A stretch of DNA of 36,323 nucleotides, from the NCBI GenBank assembly GCA_903878805.1, contig CAIRJF010000019.1:1-36323 (forward strand), given 5' to 3'. Source of the DNA: an uncultured Verrucomicrobia subdivision 3 bacterium (lineage in GTDB: Bacteria; Verrucomicrobiota; Verrucomicrobiia; Limisphaerales; UBA11358). The notes under the pieces were generated by a model that was not told the DNA's origin, did not search any database, and saw only the letters and a list, made by a program, of their open reading frames with translations. The translations under genes and the position numbers were made by a program. This document shows positions 16,611-26,190 of this stretch, piece by piece (the first letter of the stretch is position 1; each line of letters starts with the position of its first letter).

Positions 16611-19600
16611 TCACAACGGATCGTTCCCCGTCGCCTTCTCAGACAGCTTCTTCACCGGCAAAATCACCGTCACCCGCCCTACCTTCTGCGCTAGACCAAT
16701 CGTTTTCTTTTTCTTCAACGCATCGTCATCGTCCGTGCCGCTCGATTTTGTGACGGCAGTCGTGCTGTCGTTGGATAAACCCTGGCTGGTGGAGTTGGCG
16801 GCGGTTCCTTGGGCAAAACCCTCTTTGGCACCGCTGGTGTCGCCGCTGGCGGTGACGTTTTGCGACAACAAGGAAGCATCAATGGAACTGCCGCTGGCGT
16901 TCACGCCGCCGATGCCAACGAGCGTGCCAGAAATTGTGCCGCCGGCGTTGGCGTTGACGTTGCCCTGTGCCAGCGCGGTGACGTTGACATTGTTTTTGGC
17001 GGCGAGGTCGAGGTTGTTGCGGGCAAAGATGACGCCGATGATATTGCCGGTCGCATCAAGTTTCACATTACTGCCAATGACGCCGGAGCCGGAGGCGTTA
17101 ATGTTCTGCCCGGTGGTAGTTTGCGTCTGAAAACTGAATCCTGTTAATGACGAGCTGGTTCCGAGCAAGTAAGCCGTCAAACCCGATTGGTTGGCCGAAG
17201 CATTAAGATCAATAACCTGACCGCTGCCGGGTGAAAGTCCGAGCAGAGAATTGAGTTCCGACCAGACGGCGGTGGAGACTTGAATGCGCTGCTTGTCTAA
17301 CACCACCGTGCGCGGCAAGTCGCCGGGTGTAGCCGCAGCCAAACTGCCTTGAACCAAATCATCAGTCACCAGACTAGAAGCTGTGAGACGATTCCCATTC
17401 GGATCGCGCAGCTCATAGCCAGCCAAAACCTGCACGATGGCGTTCGGACTGTTCACGCCGTTGAGCGGAAGCTGGACGATGCCGCCTTCGCTGGCGAGGA
17501 CATTGCCATTGGGCGTTTCTACTAGAATGTTGCCGACCGTATTTTTTGAGGCGGGAAAACCCGAGCCTGAAAACGGTTGGGGAAAAGTTGTCGCCAAAAT
17601 GCCGCTGCCGGGAATCACGGCGGCATGCGTCAAAACCTGGCGCGTTATTGGATCCACATAGACCTCTTCGACCGTCACCGAACCGCGTCCGCCCGTGCCC
17701 GCATCAATGTTGCCATCAAGCGATTCCACTGTGAGATTGCCGCCATCGTAGGCGGCGATGCGCGAACCGTTGATATTGATGTCGCCGCCGGTAATGACGT
17801 TCACATCGCTTTTCTGCACACTGAAGATTCCGCGCGCCACTTGGTCGTTGCCCGCGAAACTGGTGGAACCGATGTTGGCATTTCCGGCTACATTTACGTT
17901 CACCGCGCCGCCGTTGTAAGATGAAATCGAAGTGGAAAACATATCAAGATTGCCAGAGAGATTCACGTTCAGGTCAGCTCCGTGGGTAAAATAATTTGCC
18001 AGCGCGTAGTTGTTCAGCGGTCCGGCTGACTGAATGCCCGCCGTGGTGCCGAGATCCATGTTGCGGGCAGTGATATTGAAAATACCGCCGCCGCCAATCA
18101 CATATCCCGTGTTGGAACTGCTTTGGATATCCTGACTGCCGGCGAAGAGCGCGTTGGCAGTGGCCGGGTCAAGAATGGAAACTGTTTTGAGAATGGGATT
18201 GCCGTTGCCATCCACCTCTGGAACGCCGTTGCCGTCCAATACTTGGATTGTCAGGCTAGTCAAGGTTTGGAGTTGCAGAGCCGTCATGCGGCCTTGAAAG
18301 GTGAGTAGATGCGTCACGGGGTCATAATGCAACGAACTGGCCAATGAAGTGTAAAAATTATCCGGCGGATAGGCTTGGGATAACAATGCCACATCCGGCG
18401 CGGTTGCGAGGCTGACACTGGTAAATTCGTTGCGGTTCTGAATGTCACCGGCGACGGTGATGCTGGTAACGTCGGTGGCGTGCAGGTTTTGGCCGATGAA
18501 ACGGCTGTTATTCATGCTGCCGCCGACTGTGATTTGCGCCGCTTCGGGAGCGGCAATCAAAAGATTATCCATGTCGCCGGCGATGTTGAGCGTCACCGGC
18601 GTGGGATTATTCAAATGCAATGGCACAGGTGCATGGTCATAATAGCCGAACGCTCCGCTCGCGGCATATTGTCTGGCTGCGCTGTCGGACATCGTCAGGC
18701 CCACCAAGTTGCCGTTGTTGTTGCCGAACAACCCGCCGCCGCCAGAGGTTTTAATAACTAGACTGCCTTGCGGCGACGGAAACAAAATGAGGTTGTTGTC
18801 GAGCGTAAAACCGCCCGGCCCGGCATTCACGTTCAAAATGCCGGGCAGAATCACCGGGATGTTGCGGTCAAATGTCGTGGAATTTCTTGGCAGATTGCCA
18901 CCGACAATTTCCACAGAATTGCCGGCAATCAAATTCAAATAATCACCGGGTGCATAATCGAAATAGTGGTAGCTGGGCGTAGATTTGGAGCCGACGTTGT
19001 TGAAAATACCATTCGGATTGCGCACCTCCTGAAGCACAATGTTCTGGCCGGCATTCACGCTCCAACCGCCCGCGACCAGGCTCAACGCCAATTGCGTCGT
19101 GGCCGTGCCCGCACTGCCGCCCGCTGTAATCGTGCCGGTTCCGTTCGCAACAACATAATGCCCGGCCACATTCCCGCCAGCCGTAATCGTCACATTGCCC
19201 GCCTCGGAACCAAACGCGCCGCAACCCGCGTCGCCCGCCGGCTTGCTGCTGGTCGGTAGAAGACTGGTGACATTTTGTCCGGCGGTGATGTCCACATCGC
19301 CGCCCGCCGCCGTGCTCATGCCGCCAAGGTTTGACGAGACCGAATAGCCACCAGCGGCAGAAGATGACGTCTGAAAAGTATAGCCCGCCGCCAGCGTGCC
19401 GGTATTGACGCTGCCCGCCAATGCGTCCGCCATGATGCTGCCGCCGCCAACTGTGCGGACATAACCACCGCCCACAAGAATGTTGTTACCCGCTGTCAGA
19501 TTAACATTTCCCTGTGCCAGCTGGATTGCGCCGTTGAAAGTTTTCCCCGCACCGCCGTTGAGATAAATGTTGCCCACGCCGGACTGCACCGTGCTGAAAG

Positions 19601-20930
19601 TAGGATCCATGCCTGCCATCAAATTCAACGACCAGTTGTTCGCATCCGTGATTAACGAGTTACTGTTAAAAATGATGTCGCCGCCCGCCTGCAACGTCGC
19701 CGTGCCGGAATTCACGCCGGTGCTGCCGCTCAAATCCCAAACCGTTCCTGATTCCAGCGTGATATTGCCGGACGCCTGGACCAAAATGCTTGAAAAACCT
19801 GCGAAGGCCGTCGTCACATCTACGCCATCCACGCCGAGCAGCACATCAACTGGATCGAGTAAAAATTTTCCACCGGAGTAGCCAGCCTGTGCGCTGGCGT
19901 CCAACTTGGAGTGCACGGCTGAAATGTTCACCGCGCTGATTTCCACGTTGCCGCCATTGCCGCCGTGCGCACCGCCGGTGGTTTTAATGACGCTTCCCGC
20001 CGTGTCGCTAAAATTATTTCCCGCCTTGATTGTCACGGAGCCGCCCGCGCTGCCCTCCGCCGAATCGTCGCCTTGTGCCAACAGTTTAGAATCTGCACCC
20101 AAACTTACCGAGTCCGCCGCCACCAGTTCAATCACCCCATTTCGGTTTTGCACCGAGTTTGCCTGCACCAGACCGTTTTGGTTTACCACCTTGGCGTTCA
20201 ACGCAATCGTGCCGCCGTCGGCAATAAGGTTACCATAATTGTCCACCGAGCCTTGCGGCAACGTGACGTTCATGCTCATGCCGCGACCATCCGGGCGCTC
20301 GCTCAACGTCACCGTCTGCCCCGCCGCCAGCCCGATGTTGCCGCCGTCAGTTTCAATGTTGCCGTGATTTTCCACCTTGTCCGCGATGAGATAACAATCG
20401 CCGCCGTTGCCGATTTTAATCGTGCCAAAATTCACGATGCTCGCGAGCGGCGGCGGGCCGTTAAATTCCCAACTCCCGCCGCCGTTCTGCGGCGGCATAC
20501 AGTTGGCGGTGGAGACGACGAGACCAGCGGCGCTCACAAATGAATTCGGTCCGAAATAAAATCCCGAAGAGTTGAGTAAAACCACGACGCCGTTCGCGTG
20601 CAAGCTGCCGTAAATCTGCGAGGCACCCTGATTGTTGTTGATGCGATTCCAGACAATCGAGGAGGCGGACGGTTGGTTAAAGGTCGTCGTCTCGCCGGCG
20701 GCGATGTTAAAACTCTGCCAGTTTAAGACCGCGTTGTTCCCCGCGTTGATGGTGAGCTGCGAGCCGTTGATGGTGAGCGTGGCGCGACCGCTCTGAATCG
20801 TCATGCCCGTCGGGTTGGCCAGCGAGTTCAGCGTGAAAGCAAAAATACTTGCCGCCGCCACCGCGCGTCGTAGCCAGGAATCGCGCCGGAAATTTTTGGC
20901 GAAAATCAGATTGAAAACTTTTGTCTTCAT
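16611..20930 (-). CDS. Haemagglutinin-like TpsA exoprotein (two-partner secretion)
   Basis: The 1439-residue product starts with an extended signal peptide (about residues 1-38, RRAVAAASIFAFTLNSLA). The filamentous-haemagglutinin N-terminal secretion domain follows: LNWQSFNIAAGETTTFNQP, GASQIYGSLHANGVVVLLNSSG and FGPNSFVSAAGLVVSTAN. The rest is Gly/Asn-rich with many short repeats of the form GNI, GNV or AGGDI, as in a right-handed beta-helix stalk. The C-terminus has a Ser/Thr/Asp linker, KKKKTIGLAQ and RVTVILPVKK. It would be exported by the partner transporter encoded 4 nt upstream and stay at or leave the cell surface. An adhesin or matrix role is inferred; no toxin domain is visible at the C-terminus. 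Confidence 0.9.
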   Translation of the reverse strand: MKTKVFNLIFAKNFRRDSWLRRAVAAASIFAFTLNSLANPTGMTIQSGRATLTINGSQLTINAGNNAVLNWQSFNIAAGETTTFNQPSASSIVWNRINNNQGASQIYGSLHANGVVVLLNSSGFYFGPNSFVSAAGLVVSTANCMPPQNGGGSWEFNGPPPLASIVNFGTIKIGNGGDCYLIADKVENHGNIETDGGNIGLAAGQTVTLSERPDGRGMSMNVTLPQGSVDNYGNLIADGGTIALNAKVVNQNGLVQANSVQNRNGVIELVAADSVSLGADSKLLAQGDDSAEGSAGGSVTIKAGNNFSDTAGSVIKTTGGAHGGNGGNVEISAVNISAVHSKLDASAQAGYSGGKFLLDPVDVLLGVDGVDVTTAFAGFSSILVQASGNITLESGTVWDLSGSTGVNSGTATLQAGGDIIFNSNSLITDANNWSLNLMAGMDPTFSTVQSGVGNIYLNGGAGKTFNGAIQLAQGNVNLTAGNNILVGGGYVRTVGGGSIMADALAGSVNTGTLAAGYTFQTSSSAAGGYSVSSNLGGMSTAAGGDVDITAGQNVTSLLPTSSKPAGDAGCGAFGSEAGNVTITAGGNVAGHYVVANGTGTITAGGSAGTATTQLALSLVAGGWSVNAGQNIVLQEVRNPNGIFNNVGSKSTPSYHYFDYAPGDYLNLIAGNSVEIVGGNLPRNSTTFDRNIPVILPGILNVNAGPGGFTLDNNLILFPSPQGSLVIKTSGGGGLFGNNNGNLVGLTMSDSAARQYAASGAFGYYDHAPVPLHLNNPTPVTLNIAGDMDNLLIAAPEAAQITVGGSMNNSRFIGQNLHATDVTSITVAGDIQNRNEFTSVSLATAPDVALLSQAYPPDNFYTSLASSLHYDPVTHLLTFQGRMTALQLQTLTSLTIQVLDGNGVPEVDGNGNPILKTVSILDPATANALFAGSQDIQSSSNTGYVIGGGGIFNITARNMDLGTTAGIQSAGPLNNYALANYFTHGADLNVNLSGNLDMFSTSISSYNGGAVNVNVAGNANIGSTSFAGNDQVARGIFSVQKSDVNVITGGDININGSRIAAYDGGNLTVESLDGNIDAGTGGRGSVTVEEVYVDPITRQVLTHAAVIPGSGILATTFPQPFSGSGFPASKNTVGNILVETPNGNVLASEGGIVQLPLNGVNSPNAIVQVLAGYELRDPNGNRLTASSLVTDDLVQGSLAAATPGDLPRTVVLDKQRIQVSTAVWSELNSLLGLSPGSGQVIDLNASANQSGLTAYLLGTSSSLTGFSFQTQTTTGQNINASGSGVIGSNVKLDATGNIIGVIFARNNLDLAAKNNVNVTALAQGNVNANAGGTISGTLVGIGGVNASGSSIDASLLSQNVTASGDTSGAKEGFAQGTAANSTSQGLSNDSTTAVTKSSGTDDDDALKKKKTIGLAQKVGRVTVILPVKKLSEKATGNDPL

Positions 20931-20934
20931 AAAA

Positions 20935-23820
20935 TTAAAATTGTGCGCCGACGCCGAAATAAACCTGCACCGATTCCGCCGGGGTGATGGGCGACGAGAT
21001 GATGGGAAAGGCGACGGTGAGCCGTCCGTCCATGTGGCTCCCGATGTTCGCGACTAGGCTGCCGCCATAACCCCAAAAAGTCAGGCTGTTGAAGTTGGGT
21101 GGTGGTAGCATCGGTTGCAACCGAAAGACCTGGCCGAAATCCATGAACACCGAAGCGCGCAGCCAGAACGGCACGTCGCCGTCCACCATGCCGATGTTCA
21201 CCATCGGTGTGCGTGGTTCCAGCGAGACGCGCCAGCCGGTGTCGCCGTATTGATCCCCTTCCTGATAGCCGCGCACACCGCCACTGCCGCCCATCGCATA
21301 TTGCTCGTTGCTAAAAAGCGGACAGGACGCCCACTGACCATCGGCATGAATCAATGCCGTCCAGTCTTTGTAAAGACGCTGTTCGCGCGTCGCGCTCGCC
21401 GTGACGGTGTAATAATTATTTTTCGCCGAGTTGAGCGAGTTGGTCTTGGAAGCACCGACGGAATTGGTGTATACGGCTTGATAGCCGGCGCAATAAGCCA
21501 AATCTGATAGTGAACCAACATTGGCGAGGTTGTAATTGGCCTGCGCGTTAAAGGTCGTGTTGCCCCACGGATCAGGCAGGGAATTATTAATACCTAGATT
21601 AATTGGAAAATAAGTCACCTCGGAATAACGAGTTGGCTGTCCGGAGGCCAAGGTTTGCGTAATATAGTTGGTCTGGAGTGTTATCGGGTCAATGACCCCG
21701 ACCTTGGTATAAAATAAATTCGTATTGTAGCTGGTGGTTTCATAACGCTTCAAATCAATGCCGAATGAAAGCGTGGATGACAAATTTCCAACCTGGCGCA
21801 GAGGCAGAGAAATTTTTCCGCCGATGCCCTCATTGAGCGTGAGGTTTTCCCCAGAGTCCTGCGAGTCCACTTGCAGTAGAACCGTGTTGACGACATTTGA
21901 GCGTTGGGTATAAGTCACGCCCGTGTCGGAAGTGGAGCGGTTAGCATAAATATTCAGCTCCGGTCGGCCTGATGGCGGCGGCAGGCTGTATTGATGAGTT
22001 ACTTCATTATAGCCAAAAGACCCGGAACTGTGTTCCACCTCCGACTCGACGGATACCGGCGGTCCGAGCGGCATCCGATAATAGCCGCCGTAGTTCGCCA
22101 CCAGCGGATAATCGAGCGGCGAGAAATAATAGTTGCTGTGATCCTTGAAATTCACCGGCGAAAACGAGTAGCTCACGCCGACCTGATGTTCGAGCTGCCA
22201 GAGGTTGTCGTATTGCGCGTTAAAGGCGACACGCGAATCCGGCGTGCCGGGCGTGGTCTGATTGTTGATTTCCACGCGAGCGTGCAGCGGCAACGTGTCC
22301 TTGACCTTGAGCGTGAGTTCGCTCGTGCCGGGTTCCAGGCCGGGGCCGATGACGGGATATATCTGCCGGTCGCGGCTCGCGTTCGCCGTGTCCAGCTCGC
22401 GCTGAAAGACGTGCGAATTCAACATCATGTTCGTGTGCAAACTCGGCAGCGCCCGCCGCACATTTTCGGTGCTGAAATAATTATTGCCCTTCACGTTGAT
22501 GGCCGCGAGTCGCCCCTCGGTCACCTTTATTTTCACCGTCGCATTGGTCAGCTTCTGCGGCGGCAGCCCGACTGACACCGTCACAAAACCGCGTTCGCGA
22601 TACGCCGTCTGCAATTCACCCAGCGCACTGCGGATGTCCGCGAACGTGACGTTGGTGCCGAATGCCTCCGGGACATTGGTGAAAATGTGGCCGATGGTCG
22701 CGGGCGATAAAACCGTGTTGCCCGTGACCAGATACTTTTCCACCTTGAACTTCGGCCCCGCATTAGTGGACGGATTTTTTTTTACGACCGCCGCCAGCGC
22801 CGCCGCCATCGCGGAATTCGTCCCCAATGGAGTCTGCGGTTGCGGCGGCGGCGGCGTGGTTGCGTCCAATTGTGACATTTTCTGCTGCAACGCCAACCGC
22901 GCCTGCATTTGAATGGGCGTGTCTGCAAACAGGCTTGGTGAAAGGAACACCGTCAACAGCACCAGCCACGCCACGAGTGCGGTGCTGGAACGCTTGAAAA
23001 AATTCTTTGTTGGCGCCGGCAGGTTCTGCTGCCGCCATTCGCTCGGCGTGACGCCGAAACGTTTTTTGAACATCGCGTTGAACAGCCCCAGATGCCGGTA
23101 GCCGCTCTCGTAAGCCACGTTGATGACCTTCGCGTTCGCATCCGCCAGCAACTGGCGCGCCCGCAGCAGCCGCAGTTCCGTCTGGCGCTTGCGCAACGGC
23201 ACGCCGAATTCCGAGCGGAACAGCCGGCTGAAATGCCGCTCGCTGCAATGCAATTTGTCCGCCAGCTCCGGTAATGACAGCGTGGCCAGCTCCGCATCTG
23301 GCATCTGTGCGACTAGTTGGCGGAAACGCTCACGCAACTTATGGCCGGACTCCTCAACCGGCGGCATATGAAAAACCCCCGCCACCGCCTGCGACCACAG
23401 TTGCAGCAACGCCGAGCGCATGGTCAGATTTTCTCGCTGGGGCTGGGCGACGAGGCTGGAAAATTTTTGGCCGACCGTATCCGCGCTGCTAAAAGCAATC
23501 GCGCGGGCGGCGGCATTTTTCCCCGCCTGTTCCAACTGGTGGCCCTCCGTGACCGTGATCAGCCCGTTTAAAAATTGCGGCTGCACGCAGAAAAATTCCA
23601 GCTTCAGAAATCCGAGCTGGCTCGCGCGCAAAACGAGATTGGAAATTTCCGTGGCCACGAAACCGTCGCCGGGATTCAGCTCGCGCGCGCCGCCGCCTTG
23701 CAGCCAGTAGCCGATGCCATCGGCCACGCGCACGACCACCCAACCGGGCGCGGGCGGCGACCATTCGCCGGACGGACGCAGGGTGACTTCCTGCAAAATG
23801 AGATGTCGTTCCAAAGCCAT
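20935..23820 (-). CDS. Fusion: AraC-type regulator plus TpsB/FhaC-type outer membrane transporter
   Basis: One open frame of 961 codons encodes two complete proteins. Residues 1-110 resemble the cupin-like sensor of AraC regulators (ELNPGDGFVA). Residues about 165-265 are the AraC double helix-turn-helix (LADKLHCSERHFSRLFRSEF, VAYESGYRHLGLFNAMFKKR, FGVTPSEWR). Residues 279-299 are a hydrophobic helix after KNFFKR, ending LFA before D300, a plausible signal peptidase site. A Pro/Gln linker follows, then ShlB-type POTRA domains (355-510; RGFVTVSVGLPPQKL, VTEGRLAAINVKGN) and a beta-barrel with the VRGY motif at 849-852 and a C-terminal Phe. The exoprotein gene starts 4 nt downstream. Internal initiation (for example ATG at residue 250) could also give a separate transporter. 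Each part is confidently recognised; how the product matures is inference. Confidence 0.9.
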   Translation of the reverse strand: MALERHLILQEVTLRPSGEWSPPAPGWVVVRVADGIGYWLQGGGARELNPGDGFVATEISNLVLRASQLGFLKLEFFCVQPQFLNGLITVTEGHQLEQAGKNAAARAIAFSSADTVGQKFSSLVAQPQRENLTMRSALLQLWSQAVAGVFHMPPVEESGHKLRERFRQLVAQMPDAELATLSLPELADKLHCSERHFSRLFRSEFGVPLRKRQTELRLLRARQLLADANAKVINVAYESGYRHLGLFNAMFKKRFGVTPSEWRQQNLPAPTKNFFKRSSTALVAWLVLLTVFLSPSLFADTPIQMQARLALQQKMSQLDATTPPPPQPQTPLGTNSAMAAALAAVVKKNPSTNAGPKFKVEKYLVTGNTVLSPATIGHIFTNVPEAFGTNVTFADIRSALGELQTAYRERGFVTVSVGLPPQKLTNATVKIKVTEGRLAAINVKGNNYFSTENVRRALPSLHTNMMLNSHVFQRELDTANASRDRQIYPVIGPGLEPGTSELTLKVKDTLPLHARVEINNQTTPGTPDSRVAFNAQYDNLWQLEHQVGVSYSFSPVNFKDHSNYYFSPLDYPLVANYGGYYRMPLGPPVSVESEVEHSSGSFGYNEVTHQYSLPPPSGRPELNIYANRSTSDTGVTYTQRSNVVNTVLLQVDSQDSGENLTLNEGIGGKISLPLRQVGNLSSTLSFGIDLKRYETTSYNTNLFYTKVGVIDPITLQTNYITQTLASGQPTRYSEVTYFPINLGINNSLPDPWGNTTFNAQANYNLANVGSLSDLAYCAGYQAVYTNSVGASKTNSLNSAKNNYYTVTASATREQRLYKDWTALIHADGQWASCPLFSNEQYAMGGSGGVRGYQEGDQYGDTGWRVSLEPRTPMVNIGMVDGDVPFWLRASVFMDFGQVFRLQPMLPPPNFNSLTFWGYGGSLVANIGSHMDGRLTVAFPIISSPITPAESVQVYFGVGAQF

Positions 23821-24006
23821 GAGCCGCGGTTAAGATGCCGGTGCAATGTGACCGCCAGGTTTTGAATGTGTGACGATTGAGAAACATTAAAGCCGATGAT
23901 GTGTCTGAAAATTGAGTGCCGCGCATGGGGCGTTACTAACTTGCGGCGGGTGATAACTTTGAAAATGCGCGCCTGAAAACTCCCGAGGTGACGCGACCAT
24001 TTTATC

Positions 24007-24768
24007 TCATCGCGAAGCTGCCTGATTCCATCTCGGATTTTTTGGAAAATATAATTTTTGATCGCTAATCAATTGGGCTGCTGTGCCGGGCGGTGTCAGC
24101 GGCGTCAACGGATAGGGATCCTGCAGCCCGGCTAGGATGCTGACGGAATCACGTTTGCGCGCCGCCTCAATCACTTTGGCATTCGAATAGTCCCAACTGT
24201 CCAATTGATTTACCCCCGTTGTCTTGGCGGACGAACCCGACGAAGCAGCGGCTGCATCATTGTTCCAAGAATTATCCGGTGTATTCGCGTTGTCAGGTTG
24301 AGGGCTGGAAGGATTTGAAGCGGGTGGACTTTGGCCGTTGCGCAACACTCGGTATCCATCTGCGCCGTTCGCGATGACTGCTTCGCCTGTATCCGGCAGA
24401 CTCATCGCCTTGGCCGGACTGTATCCGCTGCCAGACAGCGCGGGGAGCGCGGCGCGTTTGCCGCCGGGATTTGTTTCCGCCGCGACCGGCATATCGGGCG
24501 CGGAAGAAATGCGCACCCACTGGATTTTTCCGTGATTGTCAAATCGTGCGACGCCATTCTTCAAATCTACCTCCAGCAGTTTGACACCATCTCGGCTCTC
24601 GCCCTCGGTGAGCATCAAATCTTGCGGGCTGGAATCCATTCGTAACATGACGCTCTTGACACCAAAGAGGTTGATCAGGCCGTTGACCTGGATGTCGGCT
24701 GGCGCTTCCGCCCCGACCGGCAAGGCCAGTCCAATGATCAGCGAGGCGATGGAAATGATTTTATTCAT
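24007..24768 (-). CDS. Secreted protein with GspC/PilP-like domain
   Basis: From ATG 24768 the product is 253 aa with a signal peptide (MNKIISIASLIIGLALPVGAEA). Residues about 25-88 (IQVNGLINLFGVKSVMLRM, then LTEGESRDGVKLLEVDLKNG) have the pattern of the small periplasmic beta-domain of GspC and PilP, which connects inner membrane parts of type II secretion or type IV pili to the outer membrane pore. The rest is low-complexity Pro/Ser/Asn and then a conserved-looking tail (NPRWNQAASR). No other secretion or pilus gene is adjacent, so the domain call is tentative. It lies between the PstS-like gene and the AraC-TpsB fusion gene, on the same strand. Confidence 0.6.
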   Translation of the reverse strand: MNKIISIASLIIGLALPVGAEAPADIQVNGLINLFGVKSVMLRMDSSPQDLMLTEGESRDGVKLLEVDLKNGVARFDNHGKIQWVRISSAPDMPVAAETNPGGKRAALPALSGSGYSPAKAMSLPDTGEAVIANGADGYRVLRNGQSPPASNPSSPQPDNANTPDNSWNNDAAAASSGSSAKTTGVNQLDSWDYSNAKVIEAARKRDSVSILAGLQDPYPLTPLTPPGTAAQLISDQKLYFPKNPRWNQAASR

Positions 24769-24787
24769 GCTGAAAACTTTTAGCAAA

Positions 24788-24816
24788 AAGCCGGCGCGGA
24801 CTGGCCGCGCCGGCTT
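24788..24816 (-). terminator. Rho-independent terminator after the PstS-like gene
   Basis: A perfect 12-bp GC-rich stem (24788-24799 with 24805-24816) has a 5-nt loop and, on the minus strand, is followed by TTTTTGC. It lies 17 nt after the stop at 24833 and just before the GspC-like gene, so the upstream secreted-protein genes and the tps block are probably separate transcripts. Confidence 0.8.
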
Positions 24817-24832
24817 GAATTAAACCAATTTT

Positions 24833-26116
24833 TTAGTAGGTCAAACCTTGGCTGATCGGACCGCCAACCGCCGAACGACCAACATTCAGGTCGTGGAGGC
24901 GCAGGACGACAACTTTAGCCGTGCCATTACTCTGTAGTGCCGCAATGTCAGCGTCAATGCTCGCCGTAGTGCCGGGCGTGAAAACTCCTTGGCCTTCACC
25001 GGGAGAAATTCCGCTCCAACCGGACAACGTCTGAGCAAGGGATTTCAGATTCGCACCAGTGATGGTTTGGGTTCCGTCCGGAGTAACCGGGAAGTCCAGG
25101 CATTCATAAGCCCAGTAGGAGTAGCTGCCGTTGATGATCTTATCAAAGGCCGGGTGATTCGGAATCAAGCTGCCCGTGGTGATGTCTGATGAAGGATAGA
25201 CACCGTTGTAGGAAAGCACATTCAGACCGCCGTTGACGCTCTTGGCATCGGAGAGACCAAGGTAGCCGATGGCGATGTTCTGTCCAATGATTGATCCACT
25301 GTTGGTCGCAGTCGCATTCAATGCACCCGCCAAATTGCCGCCTGAAGTGTAACCCGGACCATAAATCGTATTACCCAAGCTGAGGCTGCTGAAATAGTAG
25401 TTCGTCCCGCCAAAATACCAGTTGCCAACGTTACCAATGTAGGCGGCATCGGCAAAGGTCGTGACCCGAGTGCCGGAGTCAAGGTTACGATTCACGAAAT
25501 AAACATTCGTGGTCGCATCACTCGCCTTGCCCGTGTAGAAGGACAGTGGCAAAACACCGCCGTTAGCAACGGACAACACCTGCTGAATGTTGATGTTGGT
25601 CACAGACGCCGGGCAACCGCTGCTCTTGACATACACAAACGGCTGAACCGCGACCGGTAGCTCATAATAATTCACGCCATCAAACGGATAGCTGGTGGCG
25701 GAAGAATCCACATCCGAGAAACAGAACGTCGCGCGGTGGGTGAATTGATTCGTGAAACCGACCGAGTTGGTCAGAAAGGCAATGCTATCCGCATTTAGCA
25801 AGGAGTGAATGCCTTGAACCGAGCCGTTGAAATCGGCGTAAATGATGACCGGGGTGCTGGGCAAACCATATTGCAACGTGCCCGTCATGGTCCAAAGTGA
25901 TTGGCTGGAGTTATAAGTGTCGCCGTAGGTCGAACTGGATACACCGTTCGAGACGGCGTTAACCGTGACCGAGTTGCCGCCGAACAACGCTTTGCAGGCG
26001 TTATAAACATTCACTTTGAAGGCCGAGGAGCCATCAATGTAAATGGGGGTCTGCGCCTGAACGGAACCGGCTCCGATCAGACCGGCCAGTGAGAGGATGG
26101 ACAGTATTTTTTTCAT
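24833..26116 (-). CDS. PstS-like periplasmic binding protein (secreted)
   Basis: This 427-residue protein has a signal peptide (KKILSILSLAGLIGAGSVQAQ). It then shows features of the type 2 periplasmic binding fold of phosphate-binding PstS: TPIYIDGSSAFKVNVYNACK at the mature N-terminus, LDSGTRVTTFADAAYIGN in the middle, IGYLGLSDAKSVNGG, and NGSYSYWAYECLDFP near the end. No pstCAB permease or ATPase genes follow, so a role outside classical phosphate uptake (surface binding, or delivery to the secretion machinery) is possible. The ligand cannot be told from sequence. A terminator follows the gene. The leader is A-rich without a Shine-Dalgarno sequence. Confidence 0.6.
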   Translation of the reverse strand: MKKILSILSLAGLIGAGSVQAQTPIYIDGSSAFKVNVYNACKALFGGNSVTVNAVSNGVSSSTYGDTYNSSQSLWTMTGTLQYGLPSTPVIIYADFNGSVQGIHSLLNADSIAFLTNSVGFTNQFTHRATFCFSDVDSSATSYPFDGVNYYELPVAVQPFVYVKSSGCPASVTNINIQQVLSVANGGVLPLSFYTGKASDATTNVYFVNRNLDSGTRVTTFADAAYIGNVGNWYFGGTNYYFSSLSLGNTIYGPGYTSGGNLAGALNATATNSGSIIGQNIAIGYLGLSDAKSVNGGLNVLSYNGVYPSSDITTGSLIPNHPAFDKIINGSYSYWAYECLDFPVTPDGTQTITGANLKSLAQTLSGWSGISPGEGQGVFTPGTTASIDADIAALQSNGTAKVVVLRLHDLNVGRSAVGGPISQGLTY

Positions 26117-26190
26117 ATTTTTATTATTTAAGTTTTAGATTGTTGGTTTTTGTTTGTTGTTGTTTATTCTAACGGTTGTTGGTGGGTTAA

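Noticed and set aside
16611-20930. Repetitive look of the tpsA-like gene, considered as a CRISPR or satellite repeat
   Set aside because: The repetition is in the protein (Gly/Asn beta-helix repeats) with no regular DNA repeat-spacer spacing; no CRISPR array was seen anywhere in the window.
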